A stretch of DNA of 64,000 bases from Rhizobium terrae (GCF_003425685.1 NZ_QJKM01000009.1:62001-126000); one strand, 5' to 3'. Positions 43,511 through 52,974 are shown, counted from the first letter of the stretch. Translations and numbers: made by a program. Notes: generated by a model from the sequence alone, not told the origin.

Positions 43511-44580
43511 TGTCCCGCCTTTCCGTTTCTCCGGTCCGCATCCTGCTGATCTGCCTGCTCTCGGCCTTCGTGGATACTGTCCATGCCTCATCCGGGCAAC
43601 ATGACATGCCGGCCGACATGCCGCGGCCTGCGCAGGTTCACCTGGTCGTTCGGATCCTTGATATCGTCAAGGTGGAAGAGATGAGCGGGGTAGCGAGTGT
43701 CGCCCTGGAGGTCCAGCAACGATGGCATGACGCGGCTCAGGCGTTTGAGCCCCGCGATTTCGGCCGCAACCGCCTCGACTATTCAGGCGCCGATGCGCAG
43801 ACCAGGCTGGATGCGATGTGGTCGCCCGCCGTTGCGATCGAGAACCTGGAGGACGAGGCGAAACGCAAGCTGCTGGCCCTCTCCGTCTACAGCGGCGGCG
43901 ATATCGTCCTGACTGAGCGTCTCGAAGGGCGCTACCGGTTTTCGTCGGATCTGTCCGCTTTTCCCTTCGACCGCCAGACGCTGCCGTTCCGGTTCGTGTC
44001 GCAATACTTTGCCGCCGACGACGTCATCTTCGTGGTGCGGGACCAGGACCGCAAGCTGTCGACGGTTGCGGAAGAACTCAACGCGTCCGACTGGAGGGCA
44101 GGGGGAGTTCGCTTCGCGACGGAACAGTTCTACGGCTGGAGCGCGCGCCCCTTTGCCAGGCTGGTTGCCGAAGTCGACATAGACCGCAAGTGGCCCCGTT
44201 ATTTCCTGCGCATCTTCGTGCCCTTCCTGGCCGTGTTGTCCGTTTCGATATTCATATTGTGGGCGCCCAGTGGATTGATCGGTGACAAGCCGGGCATCAC
44301 ATATTCGGCTCTCCTGGCACTGGCGGCACTCAGCTTCACCTTCGAGGCCAGCTTTCCGGGCAGCATGTCGGTGACCTCGCCGATCGCCTTCATGATCTCG
44401 ATCGGCTATTTCTATCTCATCCTCGCACTGCTTCTGGACCTGTTTCTCAGAAGCGAGGTTCTGACGGAGCATACCCGCTACGCATACCTTTCGCAGGAGG
44501 TCCGCCTCGCGGCGCGATATCTGATGCCGGTGCTTTTTCTGCTCGTGTGCGTCTGCGTCACGCTTCGTTCCCTGGCATAG
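43507..44580 (+). CDS. Pentameric ligand-gated ion channel homologue (Pro-loop receptor)
   Basis: A 357-residue protein with a signal peptide ending near VHA (about 27), a beta-sandwich extracellular domain to about 230, and four membrane helices at about 231-252, 263-285, 300-321 and 337-354, the layout of prokaryotic Cys-loop relatives such as GLIC. The Pro-loop FPFDRQTLPF is at 152-161 in place of the eukaryotic Cys-loop. The ligand is unknown; a loop-C segment near 200-210 is short. It is translationally coupled to the dCache protein. ATG codons at 43507 and 43510 are both possible starts. Confidence 0.85.
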   Translation: MMSRLSVSPVRILLICLLSAFVDTVHASSGQHDMPADMPRPAQVHLVVRILDIVKVEEMSGVASVALEVQQRWHDAAQAFEPRDFGRNRLDYSGADAQTRLDAMWSPAVAIENLEDEAKRKLLALSVYSGGDIVLTERLEGRYRFSSDLSAFPFDRQTLPFRFVSQYFAADDVIFVVRDQDRKLSTVAEELNASDWRAGGVRFATEQFYGWSARPFARLVAEVDIDRKWPRYFLRIFVPFLAVLSVSIFILWAPSGLIGDKPGITYSALLALAALSFTFEASFPGSMSVTSPIAFMISIGYFYLILALLLDLFLRSEVLTEHTRYAYLSQEVRLAARYLMPVLFLLVCVCVTLRSLA

Positions 44581-44621
44581 GCAGGACGTCGGCCGGTGGT
44601 CGGGAACGGCTCACTCTCACT

Positions 44622-45545
44622 TCATCGATTTCGAAAGACGGTGCATGGAACGCCGGAAGATTGTATCGCCGCGCAGAGCTTGGCGGCCTCTTCACGAGTT
44701 TCCCGTCCGATCCGGGCGGCGTATCGGGGCCGATTTCCGAAATTTCCGCCCCGTTGTCTCACGACCAGCGCCCGCTCCGCATTCAGCGGGGCGGGAAGGC
44801 CGGCGATCGCGCGCGTGAACAGGCGGTCGACGACGGATAGGCGATAGTGGGCGGCCAACTGCACACCCCAGGGCGCCCAGTCGGCGGATCCCGCAAGGAC
44901 GGGTTCCTCCATCTGGCGGGTCTCGGCGAGTTTCAGGCAGGCATCCTGGAACGACAGGGCATCGTCGAGTTCGGGCGACACAATCTGCGGCGGCTTGTCT
45001 CGCCAGGTTTCGACGAGGTTGCCCGTTATCGCGAAGACGTAGTCACGTGTCTCGATCGGCAGCCGCCCTGTCGAAAGAAAATGTGCAAGCCGGTTCTCTC
45101 CGGCATTGTACGCCGCTGCGGCGAGGCCGAGATTGCCGAACCGGTCCCGGAGATCGTCGAGATAGGACGCTGAAGCCTCCAGGGCATCGAGGACGTGGAA
45201 GCTGTCGGCAAGTCCGCGTCTCCGTGCCGTTGCGGGCATGAACTGCGCGATCCCCTCGGCTCCCTTGGGGCTTACCGCCTCGGGACGAAACAGGCTCTCG
45301 CGCCAGATGAGGCGGGCGAAGAACGCGCGTGGCAGCGAGTGCGCATCCGCGAAATGGCCGAGAGCGCGGCAAAGGTCGGTGTTAAAGAAGTCCTTGCGTA
45401 TGCACATTGCACCGCTGACGTCCGATCGCTGGTAAAGGCACCCGGGAAGCGCTTCATCTGCGATGGCAGGGGAGACGAAGGCCGTGGCCACGGTGAGGGT
45501 GACACAGCTCGATACCGTCGCAGACATTCTACGGATGCCGTCCAT
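44622..45545 (-). CDS. Lytic transglycosylase (SLT domain)
   Basis: A 307-residue exported enzyme that cleaves peptidoglycan. A signal peptide ends near AIADEA (about 30). The SLT core has the catalytic Glu in IWRESLFRPEAVSPKGAEG (about residue 82) and AYNAGENR near 145-152. The C-terminal 60 residues look SPOR-like (AALCAAIQSSGVPCTVF). A Met at codon 7 may be the true start. It converges on the pLGIC gene. Confidence 0.85.
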   Translation of the reverse strand: MDGIRRMSATVSSCVTLTVATAFVSPAIADEALPGCLYQRSDVSGAMCIRKDFFNTDLCRALGHFADAHSLPRAFFARLIWRESLFRPEAVSPKGAEGIAQFMPATARRRGLADSFHVLDALEASASYLDDLRDRFGNLGLAAAAYNAGENRLAHFLSTGRLPIETRDYVFAITGNLVETWRDKPPQIVSPELDDALSFQDACLKLAETRQMEEPVLAGSADWAPWGVQLAAHYRLSVVDRLFTRAIAGLPAPLNAERALVVRQRGGNFGNRPRYAARIGRETREEAAKLCAAIQSSGVPCTVFRNR

Positions 45546-45608
45546 CTCCCACCAGACCGTTGTCGGCTCTCATGAACCAGCCGTCCTGCTACGCCCCGTT
45601 CAATCGGC

Positions 45609-46754
45609 TCAGAAGCCGACGCTCGCCAGCACGCTGCGGTCGATCGTCTGGATGTCCCGCTTGCCGCAAAGCGCCATGGTGATGTCCATCTCCTTGCGGA
45701 TGATTTCGAGCGCCGTCGTCACGCCGGGCTTACCCATGGCGCCGAGGCCGTAGAGGAACGGCCGGCCGATATAGGTTCCGCGGGCGCCGAGTGCCACTGC
45801 TTTCAGGACATCTTGGCCGGAGCGGATACCGCCATCCACATGCACCTCGATCCGGTCGCCGACCGCTTCGACGATCTTCGGCAGCATGCTGATCGAGGAA
45901 GGCGCGCCGTCGAGCTGGCGGCCGCCATGGTTGGAGACGATGATCGCGTCGGCGCCGGTATCTGCGGCGGCGCGGGCGTCCTCTTCGTCCAGAATGCCCT
46001 TGATGATCAGCTTGCCACTCCAGAGGTCCTTGATCCAGCGGATATCGTCCCAGGAAAGGCGCGGGTCGAATTGTTCGGCCGTCCAGGCGCTGAGCGACGA
46101 CAGATCGGAGACATTGGTGGCATGGCCGACGATGTTGCCGAAACCGCGGCGCCTGGTGCCGAGCATTTCCAGGCACCATTGCGGTTTGGTCGCCAATTGC
46201 ATGAATGTGTTCAGCGTCCATTTCGGCGGGGCCGAAAGGCCGTTGCGCAGGTCCTTGTGGCGCTGGCCGAGGATCTGCAGGTCGGCGGTCACCACCAGGG
46301 CCGAGCATTTCGCCGCCTTGGCGCGGTTGATCAGGCGTTCGATGAAACCGCGATCCTTCAGCACGTAGAGCTGGAACCAGAAGGGCCTGCTTGTCACCGA
46401 CGCGACATCCTCGATCGAGCAGATGCTCATCGTCGACAGGGTGAAGGGAACGCCGAATTCCTCCGCGGCCTTGGCGGCCAGCATCTCGCCGTCGGCATGC
46501 TGCATGCCGGTCATGCCGGTTGGGGCAAGTGCGACGGGCATGACGGCCTTCTCGCCGACCATGGTGGTTTCGAGCGACCGGTTGGTCATGTCGACCAGCA
46601 CGCGCTGGCGCAGCTTGATCTTGGAAAAATCGTCCTCGTTGGCCCGGTAGGTGCCTTCCGTCCATGCGCCGCTGTCCGCATAGTCGAAGAACATGCGCGG
46701 CACGCGCCGGCGGGCAAGGTTCTTCAGGTCGTTGATGGTCAGCGGCTTGGACAT
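45609..46754 (-). CDS. lldD: L-lactate dehydrogenase (FMN, quinone-linked type)
   Basis: A 381-residue FMN-dependent alpha-hydroxy acid dehydrogenase. The early segment RRRVPRMFFDYADSGA, the FMN-binding GPTGMTGMQ-like ALAPTGMTGM, the catalytic His in SNHGGRQLDGAPSS (about 270-283) and GGIRSGQDVLKA near 305 are all present. This set fits LldD, which oxidises L-lactate to pyruvate at the membrane; other hydroxy acids are possible. GGAGGAAG precedes the ATG at 46754, preferred over an upstream in-frame codon. Confidence 0.88.
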   Translation of the reverse strand: MSKPLTINDLKNLARRRVPRMFFDYADSGAWTEGTYRANEDDFSKIKLRQRVLVDMTNRSLETTMVGEKAVMPVALAPTGMTGMQHADGEMLAAKAAEEFGVPFTLSTMSICSIEDVASVTSRPFWFQLYVLKDRGFIERLINRAKAAKCSALVVTADLQILGQRHKDLRNGLSAPPKWTLNTFMQLATKPQWCLEMLGTRRRGFGNIVGHATNVSDLSSLSAWTAEQFDPRLSWDDIRWIKDLWSGKLIIKGILDEEDARAAADTGADAIIVSNHGGRQLDGAPSSISMLPKIVEAVGDRIEVHVDGGIRSGQDVLKAVALGARGTYIGRPFLYGLGAMGKPGVTTALEIIRKEMDITMALCGKRDIQTIDRSVLASVGF

Positions 46755-46925
46755 GTCTTGATCTTCCTCCGGGATTTTCCGGAGAACTATCATATCCAAG
46801 GCCGATCGCCAGCGGAATTGTCCATTGTATCCCGCGTTTTTAGGTCTGTGCGGGCTTCGTCGCCGCCTCTTTCACGATGCGTCGTGTGCCGGGCAAAAAG
46901 ATCGGCCCTCGTCGGTCAAAATAAG

Positions 46926-46951
46926 AAGCCACCGCTTTCGGGCGGTGGCTT
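46926..46951 (-). terminator. Rho-independent terminator after flagellin
   Basis: AAGCCACCGC at 46926-46935 pairs with its complement at 46942-46951 around a six-base loop. On the minus strand it is followed by TTATTTT, so it ends the flagellin transcript; an inverted T run also follows it on the plus side. Confidence 0.85.
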
Positions 46952-46976
46952 TTGCGGGAGGATCGGCAGATGGAGA

Positions 46977-47927
46977 TCAGCGGAAGAGCACCAGCATGTT
47001 CTGCGGCTGGGAATTTGCGATGCTCAGCCCGATGGTCTGGAGCTGTTGCTGGACCTTGGTGGCGCTCAGCTTGACGGCGCTCTCTTCCATATTGGCATCG
47101 ACGAGGCGGCCGACGCCGCGCTCGATGGAATCCTGCAGCTTGTTCAGGAATTCCATGTTGTCGCTGATCCGGCTCGACGTGGCGCCCAGCTTGGAGCCGG
47201 CGGACGTCAGTGCCGAGAGCATGCTGTCGGTCGCCGAGATCATGCCGTCCAGCTCGTCTTCGGTGGTGGCATCGGAAACTTCGATCTCGCGGCCGGTCGG
47301 AGAGGATGTCGCGGAAGGAAGCATGTAATACTCGTATGCGCTGCCATTGGTCGTCGTGCCGGAATAGGCCTTGGTCAGAATGCCGTTGTCGGCATCGCCG
47401 CTATTCGTCAGCGTGGTCGTGGTGGTGTCGAACTGGATCGTGTTGACGGTCGCGGCGCCATCCGGACCGGTGCCGACCGAAGCCACCAGCGATTTGGTGC
47501 CAGGCTTCGCGCCTGCCGCCGCATCCAGCCAGTTCTGGCCGTTGAAGGACGAGGACTGCGAAACCGTGCGCAGCTGTTCCTTGAGTTGGGTGATCTCTTC
47601 GCCGATCGCGTTTCTGTCCACGCCGGAGGAATAGGAAAGGATGAGTTTCGACTTGATCTCGGAGACGATCTCGGTCGCCGCCTGCATGCCGAGCGAAGCG
47701 GTATCGGTCGTCGCGGCAGCAAGCCCGGCCGCATCGCCTGCGGAAGAAAGCGACAGGCCGGTCGAACGCATGGACGTGGCGATCGACCAATAGGCGGCGT
47801 TGTCGGAGGCCTGGTTGACGTCACGGCCGGACGCGACCTTGACCATGTCGCGTTCCAGCGCCTTGGTCGAGCCGGTGAGCAGCAGGAGGGCCGCTGCCGC
47901 CGTGGGATTGTAGGGCATGCTTGTCAT
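46977..47927 (-). CDS. Orphan divergent flagellin
   Basis: A 316-residue rhizobial-type flagellin. The N-terminal D0/D1 helices carry ASDNAAYWSIATSMRS (about 40-55) and the C-terminal helix has RISDNMEFLNKLQDSIERGVGRLVD-type spacing and ends in NMLVLFR. The first 30 residues differ from usual flagellins (AAAALLLLTGSTKALERD). The central part is short, Ser/Thr-rich and variable. No other motility gene is nearby, so it is either a spare flagellin or an adhesin. It ends in a terminator and has an inverted repeat upstream. Confidence 0.85.
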   Translation of the reverse strand: MTSMPYNPTAAAALLLLTGSTKALERDMVKVASGRDVNQASDNAAYWSIATSMRSTGLSLSSAGDAAGLAAATTDTASLGMQAATEIVSEIKSKLILSYSSGVDRNAIGEEITQLKEQLRTVSQSSSFNGQNWLDAAAGAKPGTKSLVASVGTGPDGAATVNTIQFDTTTTTLTNSGDADNGILTKAYSGTTTNGSAYEYYMLPSATSSPTGREIEVSDATTEDELDGMISATDSMLSALTSAGSKLGATSSRISDNMEFLNKLQDSIERGVGRLVDANMEESAVKLSATKVQQQLQTIGLSIANSQPQNMLVLFR

Positions 47928-48069
47928 GAGCTTCTCGCGCTAGGGAGGACACTTGGCAGGCGCGGGCGGCGAAGATGGCATCATGCCGTTGTGCTGCGTC
48001 CATCCATGAACGCGAATTCACAACCCTCCGGGACGATGCACGAGAGGAATTTCAAAGTGTTTTCAGCAT

Positions 48070-48089
48070 TCGTTAAGATTTTAACGAAG
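48070..48089. promoter_or_regulatory. Inverted repeat upstream of the flagellin gene
   Basis: TTCGTTAA at 48070-48077 and TTAACGAA at 48082-48089 are a perfect inverted repeat around GATT, about 143 bases upstream of the flagellin start. It is a plausible regulator site. No T run follows, so it is not a terminator. Confidence 0.4.
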
Positions 48090-48151
48090 GCCGGATTTGT
48101 TCCAGGGACAGGGTTCGGGAAGAGGTCAAGCCGTTCCGGTCATGCCGGCTT

Positions 48152-48643
48152 TCAACGAGCGACGGCGACCAGCAGCAGGACCAGAGCCAGAATGGCGGCG
48201 ATGCAGCGCAAGACATGCGAGCGCTCCCACCGGTCGCGGAGAACCGTCCAGCCGGATGCCGGATCCGTCTCGGTTGCGCCGGTCCTGAAAAAATGCTCCG
48301 CCGCATTCGAAATGTCGGTATCCTTCAGCCAGAATTTGTTGACCGGCTGGGTGATCAGCCAGAAGATCGCCTGCATGACGGCCAAGGCGAGCACGGCGCC
48401 GGCAACCAACCAGAATTCCGTCGATCCATAGGGCGTCGCCAGCAGCAGAACGAGGACCGCGACGATGCTCGCCAGCTCAGAAATTCCGCCGATCGTGAAC
48501 CCGGGATAATAGATCGTCTGAACCGTGAAATAGCGCTCCTTGTCGAGCCGCATCTTGCCAGGCAATTCGGCGGCATGGGCGAGAGCGAAGCTCAGGGAAA
48601 TCGCAGCAAGAAGCGCAGCCAGTACTTCGAAAAATACATGCAC
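48152..48643 (-). CDS. Four-helix membrane protein (DUF1772-like)
   Basis: A 163-residue protein with four hydrophobic segments (about 5-25, 50-70, 78-98 and 142-160). The LPGKMRLDKERYFTVQTIYYP loop and the later ITQPVNKFWL resemble DUF1772 / anthrone-oxygenase-like membrane proteins. Its function is unknown. It sits between guaD and the flagellin gene on the minus strand. Confidence 0.65.
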   Translation of the reverse strand: MHVFFEVLAALLAAISLSFALAHAAELPGKMRLDKERYFTVQTIYYPGFTIGGISELASIVAVLVLLLATPYGSTEFWLVAGAVLALAVMQAIFWLITQPVNKFWLKDTDISNAAEHFFRTGATETDPASGWTVLRDRWERSHVLRCIAAILALVLLLVAVAR

Positions 48644-48748
48644 GGAGAATTCCTCCCGTGAGCCGATGTGCTTGCAACTTCCCGCCGGAAGCAGGTTCCA
48701 TCACTTTGCCCCGGCAGGGCGGCGGCGATCCACCGGCGCGGTCCAGCT

Positions 48749-50116
48749 TCATTCCGCGCTTGCGGAGCGCGATGATGCGTCCGTAATCGACGCGGGCAGT
48801 CTACCCTTCATCGCCTTGCCCGCCACGTAGGTCTCCACGACCGCACGGTCGTCGCCCATGGTCTGCAGGAGGAACAGTTCTTCGGGCAGCGTCCTCACGG
48901 TCTCCATCCTGAGTTTCATGGCCGGCGTCGGGGCTGCGTTGAGCACGACGAGGTCCGCATCCGTGCCGGCATCCAGGGTGCCGATCGCATCCGTCATCGA
49001 CAAGGCCTCGGCATTGCCCCTCGTCATCAGGTAAAAGCTTTCGAGCGGGTTCAGCCGCTCGCCGAGCAGCTGCTGGATCTTGTAGGCCTCATCCAGGGTG
49101 CGCAGCATCGAATAGCTCGATCCACCGCCGATGTCGGTCGCGACGGCGACGCGGACCGGCTTTTCCCGCCGCATCAGGGCCTTCATCGGAAAAAGGCCTG
49201 AGCCGAGAAAGAGATTGGAGGTCGGGCAGTGGACCGCCACCGCGCCCGCTTCCGAAAGGGCGTCGGCTTCGCGCTCGGAAAGGTGGATCGCGTGGCCGAA
49301 GAGGGTCTTTTTGCCCAAAAGACCGTAGCGGGCGTAGATGTCCGTATAGTCGGTCGCTTCCGGATAAAGCTCGCAGGTGTAGCGGATTTCCTCGTGATTC
49401 TCGGAAAGATGCGTCTGGATGAAGAGGTCGGGAAATTCCTCCGCCAGCGCCTGGGCGGCCTTCATCTGGGCTGGCGTCGAGGTGATCGCGAAACGCGGCG
49501 TGATGGCCACATGGCAGCGCGCCTTGCCGTGCCAGTCGGCAATGACCTGGCGCGTCTCGTCGTAACCCATTTCCGGCGTGTCGAGCAGGCCCTGCGGGGC
49601 GTTGCGGTCCATCATCACCTTGCCGCCGACCATCAGCATGCCGCGTCTTGTGGCCTCGGCGAAATAGGCGTCGGCCGAGGTCTTGTGCACCGAGCAATAG
49701 GCGACCGCCGTCGTGGTGCCGTGGCGCAGAAGTTCATCGTAGAAATGCGTGGCGATGCGTGCCGCATGCTCGCTTTCGACGAACCGGCATTCCTCCGGGA
49801 AGGTATATGTGTTCAGCCATTCCAGAAGATCGGCGGCATAGGAGGCGATCACCTGCATCTGCGGAAAGTGCATATGCATGTCGATGAAACCCGGCAGGAT
49901 GAGATGCGGGCGATGATCGATCTCCTCCACGCCCGCCGGCGCCCTGGCCTTCATCGCCGCATAGCCGCCGGCAGCGGCGATCCTGCCGCCCGCGACGAGC
50001 AGCGCGCCATCGCCTTCGTAGGCGTAGCTTTCGGTGTCGGCGAGGGAGAGCGGCGCGCGCCTGAAGGAGAGCAGGCGGCCCCTGATCAGTTTATGGGGGA
50101 TCGGGTTTTCGGTCAT
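48749..50116 (-). CDS. guaD: Guanine deaminase
   Basis: A 455-residue amidohydrolase that converts guanine to xanthine. The metal ligands are seen in PGFIDMHMHFPQ (HxH, about 74-85), QTHLSENHEE (about 237-246), FGHAIHLSE (about 272-280) and ATDIGGGSSYSM (about 328-339). The start ATG overlaps the puuD stop by four bases, so guaD and puuD form one operon of purine breakdown. Confidence 0.93.
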   Translation of the reverse strand: MTENPIPHKLIRGRLLSFRRAPLSLADTESYAYEGDGALLVAGGRIAAAGGYAAMKARAPAGVEEIDHRPHLILPGFIDMHMHFPQMQVIASYAADLLEWLNTYTFPEECRFVESEHAARIATHFYDELLRHGTTTAVAYCSVHKTSADAYFAEATRRGMLMVGGKVMMDRNAPQGLLDTPEMGYDETRQVIADWHGKARCHVAITPRFAITSTPAQMKAAQALAEEFPDLFIQTHLSENHEEIRYTCELYPEATDYTDIYARYGLLGKKTLFGHAIHLSEREADALSEAGAVAVHCPTSNLFLGSGLFPMKALMRREKPVRVAVATDIGGGSSYSMLRTLDEAYKIQQLLGERLNPLESFYLMTRGNAEALSMTDAIGTLDAGTDADLVVLNAAPTPAMKLRMETVRTLPEELFLLQTMGDDRAVVETYVAGKAMKGRLPASITDASSRSASAE

Positions 50117-51339
50117 TGCGAAATCGTGCTTTCGTACCAGGCCACCAGAAGCTTGCGCTCCTCCGGTGAAATGGCGGTGACATTGCCGGGCGGCATGGCA
50201 TGGCTGCGGCCGGCCTGGATGTAGATTTCACGCGCGTGTGCGGCGATCTCGGCATCCGTCTCCAGCTTCACGGATTTCGGGGTGAAACGGATGCCGTCCC
50301 AGACCGGCTCCGCCGCATGGCACATGGAGCAGCGGGCCTGCACCACGTCCCGTGCCGCGCCGAAATGGGCGTTGGAGGCGAATTTCCGGCTCATCGGAGA
50401 CATCGAGGTTTCCGTTTCGCCGGTCAGCACCTTCGGCACGGTCGAGAGCCACATGATGACGATGAAGAGCAGCACGGTGACGAGCCATGTCCAGGTGGGT
50501 TTGCCCTTTCTCGCATGCGTCGTGTTGAACCAGTGCCTGATCGTCACGCCCATCAGGAAAACGAGGGCCGCGATCACCCAGTTGAAATGGGTCGCAAAGG
50601 CCAGCGGATAATGGTTCGACAGCATGAAGAAGATGACGGGCAACGTCAGGTAGTTGTTGTGGAGCGACCGCTGCTTGGCGATGGCGCCGTATTTCGGGTC
50701 CGGCGTGCGGCCGGCGATCAGGTCGGCGACGACGATCTTCTGGTTGGGAATGATGATGAAGAAGACATTGGCGGACATGATCGTCGCGGTGAAGGCGCCG
50801 AGATGCAGGAAGGCGGCGCGGCCGGTGAAGACCTGCGTGTAGCCCCAGGCGATTGCGACCAGAGCCAAATAAAGCACTGCCATGAGCCCCCAGGTGTTCC
50901 TGCCGACCGGCGACTTGCAGAGCTGGTCGTAGAAGAGCCAGCCGATGCCGAGCGACGCGAGCGAGATGAAAATCGCCTGCCAGGGCGTAAGGTCCATCAC
51001 CGAGCTGTCGATCAGGAAGAGATCGGCACCGCCGTAATAGACGATACAGAGCATCAGGAAGCCGGAAAGCCAGGTGAAATAGCTTTCGTATTTGAACCAG
51101 GTCAGATGTTCGGGCATCTGAGCCGGCGCCACCAGGTATTTCTGGATGTGGTAGAAGCCGCCGCCATGCACTTGCCATTCCTCACCATAGGCGCCGGCCG
51201 GCAGATGCGGACGCTTCACCAGCCCGAGATCGAGCGCGATGAAATAGAAGGATGAGCCGATCCAGGCGATTCCTGTGATCACATGGAACCAGCGGGCCGC
51301 AAAGCTCAGCCACTCCCAGGCGACGGCATATTCATACAT
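50113..51339 (-). CDS. puuD: Membrane urate hydroxylase with cytochrome c domain
   Basis: A 408-residue protein with a membrane part of about eight helices (1-290) and a C-terminal cytochrome c domain with a CSMCHAAEP heme site at about residue 337. This fused layout is the PuuD type of urate hydroxylase, which oxidises urate to 5-hydroxyisourate and passes electrons to the respiratory chain. AAGGGG upstream of the ATG at 51339 is a good ribosome site. It is cotranscribed with guaD. UraH and UraD, the next enzymes, are at 35-38 kb. Confidence 0.93.
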   Translation of the reverse strand: MYEYAVAWEWLSFAARWFHVITGIAWIGSSFYFIALDLGLVKRPHLPAGAYGEEWQVHGGGFYHIQKYLVAPAQMPEHLTWFKYESYFTWLSGFLMLCIVYYGGADLFLIDSSVMDLTPWQAIFISLASLGIGWLFYDQLCKSPVGRNTWGLMAVLYLALVAIAWGYTQVFTGRAAFLHLGAFTATIMSANVFFIIIPNQKIVVADLIAGRTPDPKYGAIAKQRSLHNNYLTLPVIFFMLSNHYPLAFATHFNWVIAALVFLMGVTIRHWFNTTHARKGKPTWTWLVTVLLFIVIMWLSTVPKVLTGETETSMSPMSRKFASNAHFGAARDVVQARCSMCHAAEPVWDGIRFTPKSVKLETDAEIAAHAREIYIQAGRSHAMPPGNVTAISPEERKLLVAWYESTISQ

Positions 51340-51653
51340 TCAGATCCCCTTCGTTTCCCCTTTTGCCCCCCGACTCGACACTCTGCGAGAAAAACGTGTC
51401 CGTGGGAAGGGCGCTTCGTCCACAGCTAAATCGTTCCCGCAATGGAACCGGGAACATTTGCTCCGAGTTCATCCTCGCGCAATCCTCATGATTGACAATT
51501 GTCGAATGTACTCATTTGTGCATCGCAATAAATCGGGGTTAGCCGGCTAAGGCGACTCACGTATCGTGACAATTGCAAGTCAACCGGCGAGGTGCCGGGG
51601 TTTTGCGTGGCACGCTCGCCGTTGGATGGCATTCATCAACGGAGACTAAGCTC
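51340..51653. other. Divergent promoter region of puuD and a small exported protein
   Basis: These 314 bases hold no gene. TGACAATTG occurs twice (51493-51501 and 51567-51575); the first is part of the palindrome GACAATTGTC at 51494-51503. A perfect palindrome TTAGCCGGCTAA is at 51539-51550. These are candidate regulator sites for the purine operon, which fits the LysR genes nearby. Confidence 0.45.
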
Positions 51654-52013
51654 ATGCGTGGTATTCTGACAGGTGTTGTGGTTGCGTATGCGTCCTGCGT
51701 CTTTGCGGGTTCGGCAAATGCGCACGAAGCGCACAGCCCGAGCGGTGTCACATGGAAGTATGACGGCTTCTGCTGCAACGGCGACAACCATACCGGCGAT
51801 TGCCAGATGATCTCGACCAAGAACGTCAAGATCACCAAGGACGGTTACGAAATCTCGCTCGGGCCGGGTGATCACCGGCTGATCACGAGGCCGCATCACT
51901 TCACGATGCAGCAGAGCCAGGCGCGTCGTTCCAAGGACGAGGAATATCACCTCTGCCTCTATCCGACCGAGGATACGCTGCGTTGCTTCTACGCACCGGA
52001 CATGAGCTACTAG
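51654..52013 (+). CDS. Small exported cysteine-containing protein
   Basis: A 119-residue protein with a signal peptide ending at SANA before HEAHSPSG (about residue 24). The mature part has about five cysteines (FCCNGDN, GDCQ, HLCLY, LRCFY), which suggests disulphides. GGAG before the ATG at 51654 supports the start. I do not recognise a family. It lies between puuD and a LysR gene. Confidence 0.7.
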   Translation: MRGILTGVVVAYASCVFAGSANAHEAHSPSGVTWKYDGFCCNGDNHTGDCQMISTKNVKITKDGYEISLGPGDHRLITRPHHFTMQQSQARRSKDEEYHLCLYPTEDTLRCFYAPDMSY

Positions 52014-52080
52014 GCATCGGCTGCAGTCGTTCGAGCAGGCGGTTTTCCGTCCAATAATGCGGCGGATAGAAAACCGACTG

Positions 52081-52974
52081 TCATTCCGGGGCCGGCATGG
52101 TCTTCAGGAGGAAATCGCGAAAGGCGCGGATTTTCTTCGAGTTCCTGCGGGCTTCGGGATAGGCGAGCCAATAGTCGCTGCCGTCATAGCCCAGAATGTC
52201 GAACGGCTGGATCAGTCGCCCGAGGGCGACGTCGTCTGCATAAAATTCAGGCTGCAGGATCGCCACGCCCTGGCTGGCGATCGCGGCGGAGGCCTCGAAG
52301 GCCTGCGCGCCATACCTGCTCACCGGCCGGCCCGTGAGGTCAACGTCCGGCAGGCCGGCCGCGGCAAACCAGAACGGCCACCATGGATCGCCTGGATCGA
52401 TGATCCTGAGTTTTAGGATATCCTCCGGCGTCTTTACCCCGCCGATCGTGGCCGCGAGTTCGGGGCTCAGCATCGGCGTGAAATGGTTGCGCATCAGAAA
52501 ATGCCTGCGCAGGCCCGGCCATTCGTCCTTGCCGCTGCGGATCGCGACGTCCGCAGGCGTGCGTGAAAAGTCGATCATCTCCTGCGATGTCTCCAGCCGA
52601 ACTGCGATGCCCGGATTTTTGAGCTGGAACGTGCCGAGATGGCGCGCCAGCCATCGTGAGGCGAAGGTCGCCGTCGAATGGATGATCAGGGTGCCTTCCG
52701 CGGCATTGCTCAGACTGGCAACGGCGTCGTCCATGATCGCGAAGGCTTCCGTGATTCTCGGCGCCAGCCGTTCGCCCGCTTCGGTGAGCGAGATCTGGCG
52801 CGGCCGGCGCAGGAAAAGCTGCTCCTTCAGTGTGTCTTCCAGAAGCTTGATCTGATAGCTGACGGCGGTCTGGGTCAGCCCCAATTCCTGTCCCGCCTTG
52901 GTGAAGCTCAATTGCCGCGCGGCGGATTCGAACACGCGCAATGCATTGAGCGGAAACTGTTTCGACATTTTCAT
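52081..52974 (-). CDS. GcvA-like LysR family regulator
   Basis: A 297-residue LysR protein. The HTH is complete: FPLNALRVFESAARQLSFTKAG, then ELGLTQTAVSYQIKLLED (about 4-50). The effector domain fits the GcvA/AmpR-like branch (DVAIRSGKDEWPG near 150-162). It is divergent from a small DUF1127-like gene at 53091. The next module at 53362-54633 is a paralogue of this arrangement. Its place beside guaD-puuD makes purine control possible but unproven. The start at 52974 is preferred to upstream in-frame codons. Confidence 0.87.
   Translation of the reverse strand: MKMSKQFPLNALRVFESAARQLSFTKAGQELGLTQTAVSYQIKLLEDTLKEQLFLRRPRQISLTEAGERLAPRITEAFAIMDDAVASLSNAAEGTLIIHSTATFASRWLARHLGTFQLKNPGIAVRLETSQEMIDFSRTPADVAIRSGKDEWPGLRRHFLMRNHFTPMLSPELAATIGGVKTPEDILKLRIIDPGDPWWPFWFAAAGLPDVDLTGRPVSRYGAQAFEASAAIASQGVAILQPEFYADDVALGRLIQPFDILGYDGSDYWLAYPEARRNSKKIRAFRDFLLKTMPAPE

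Noticed and set aside
45813..48431. Open frame of 872 codons antisense to lldD and flagellin
   Set aside because: It is the shadow of two clear genes and has no protein-like domains.
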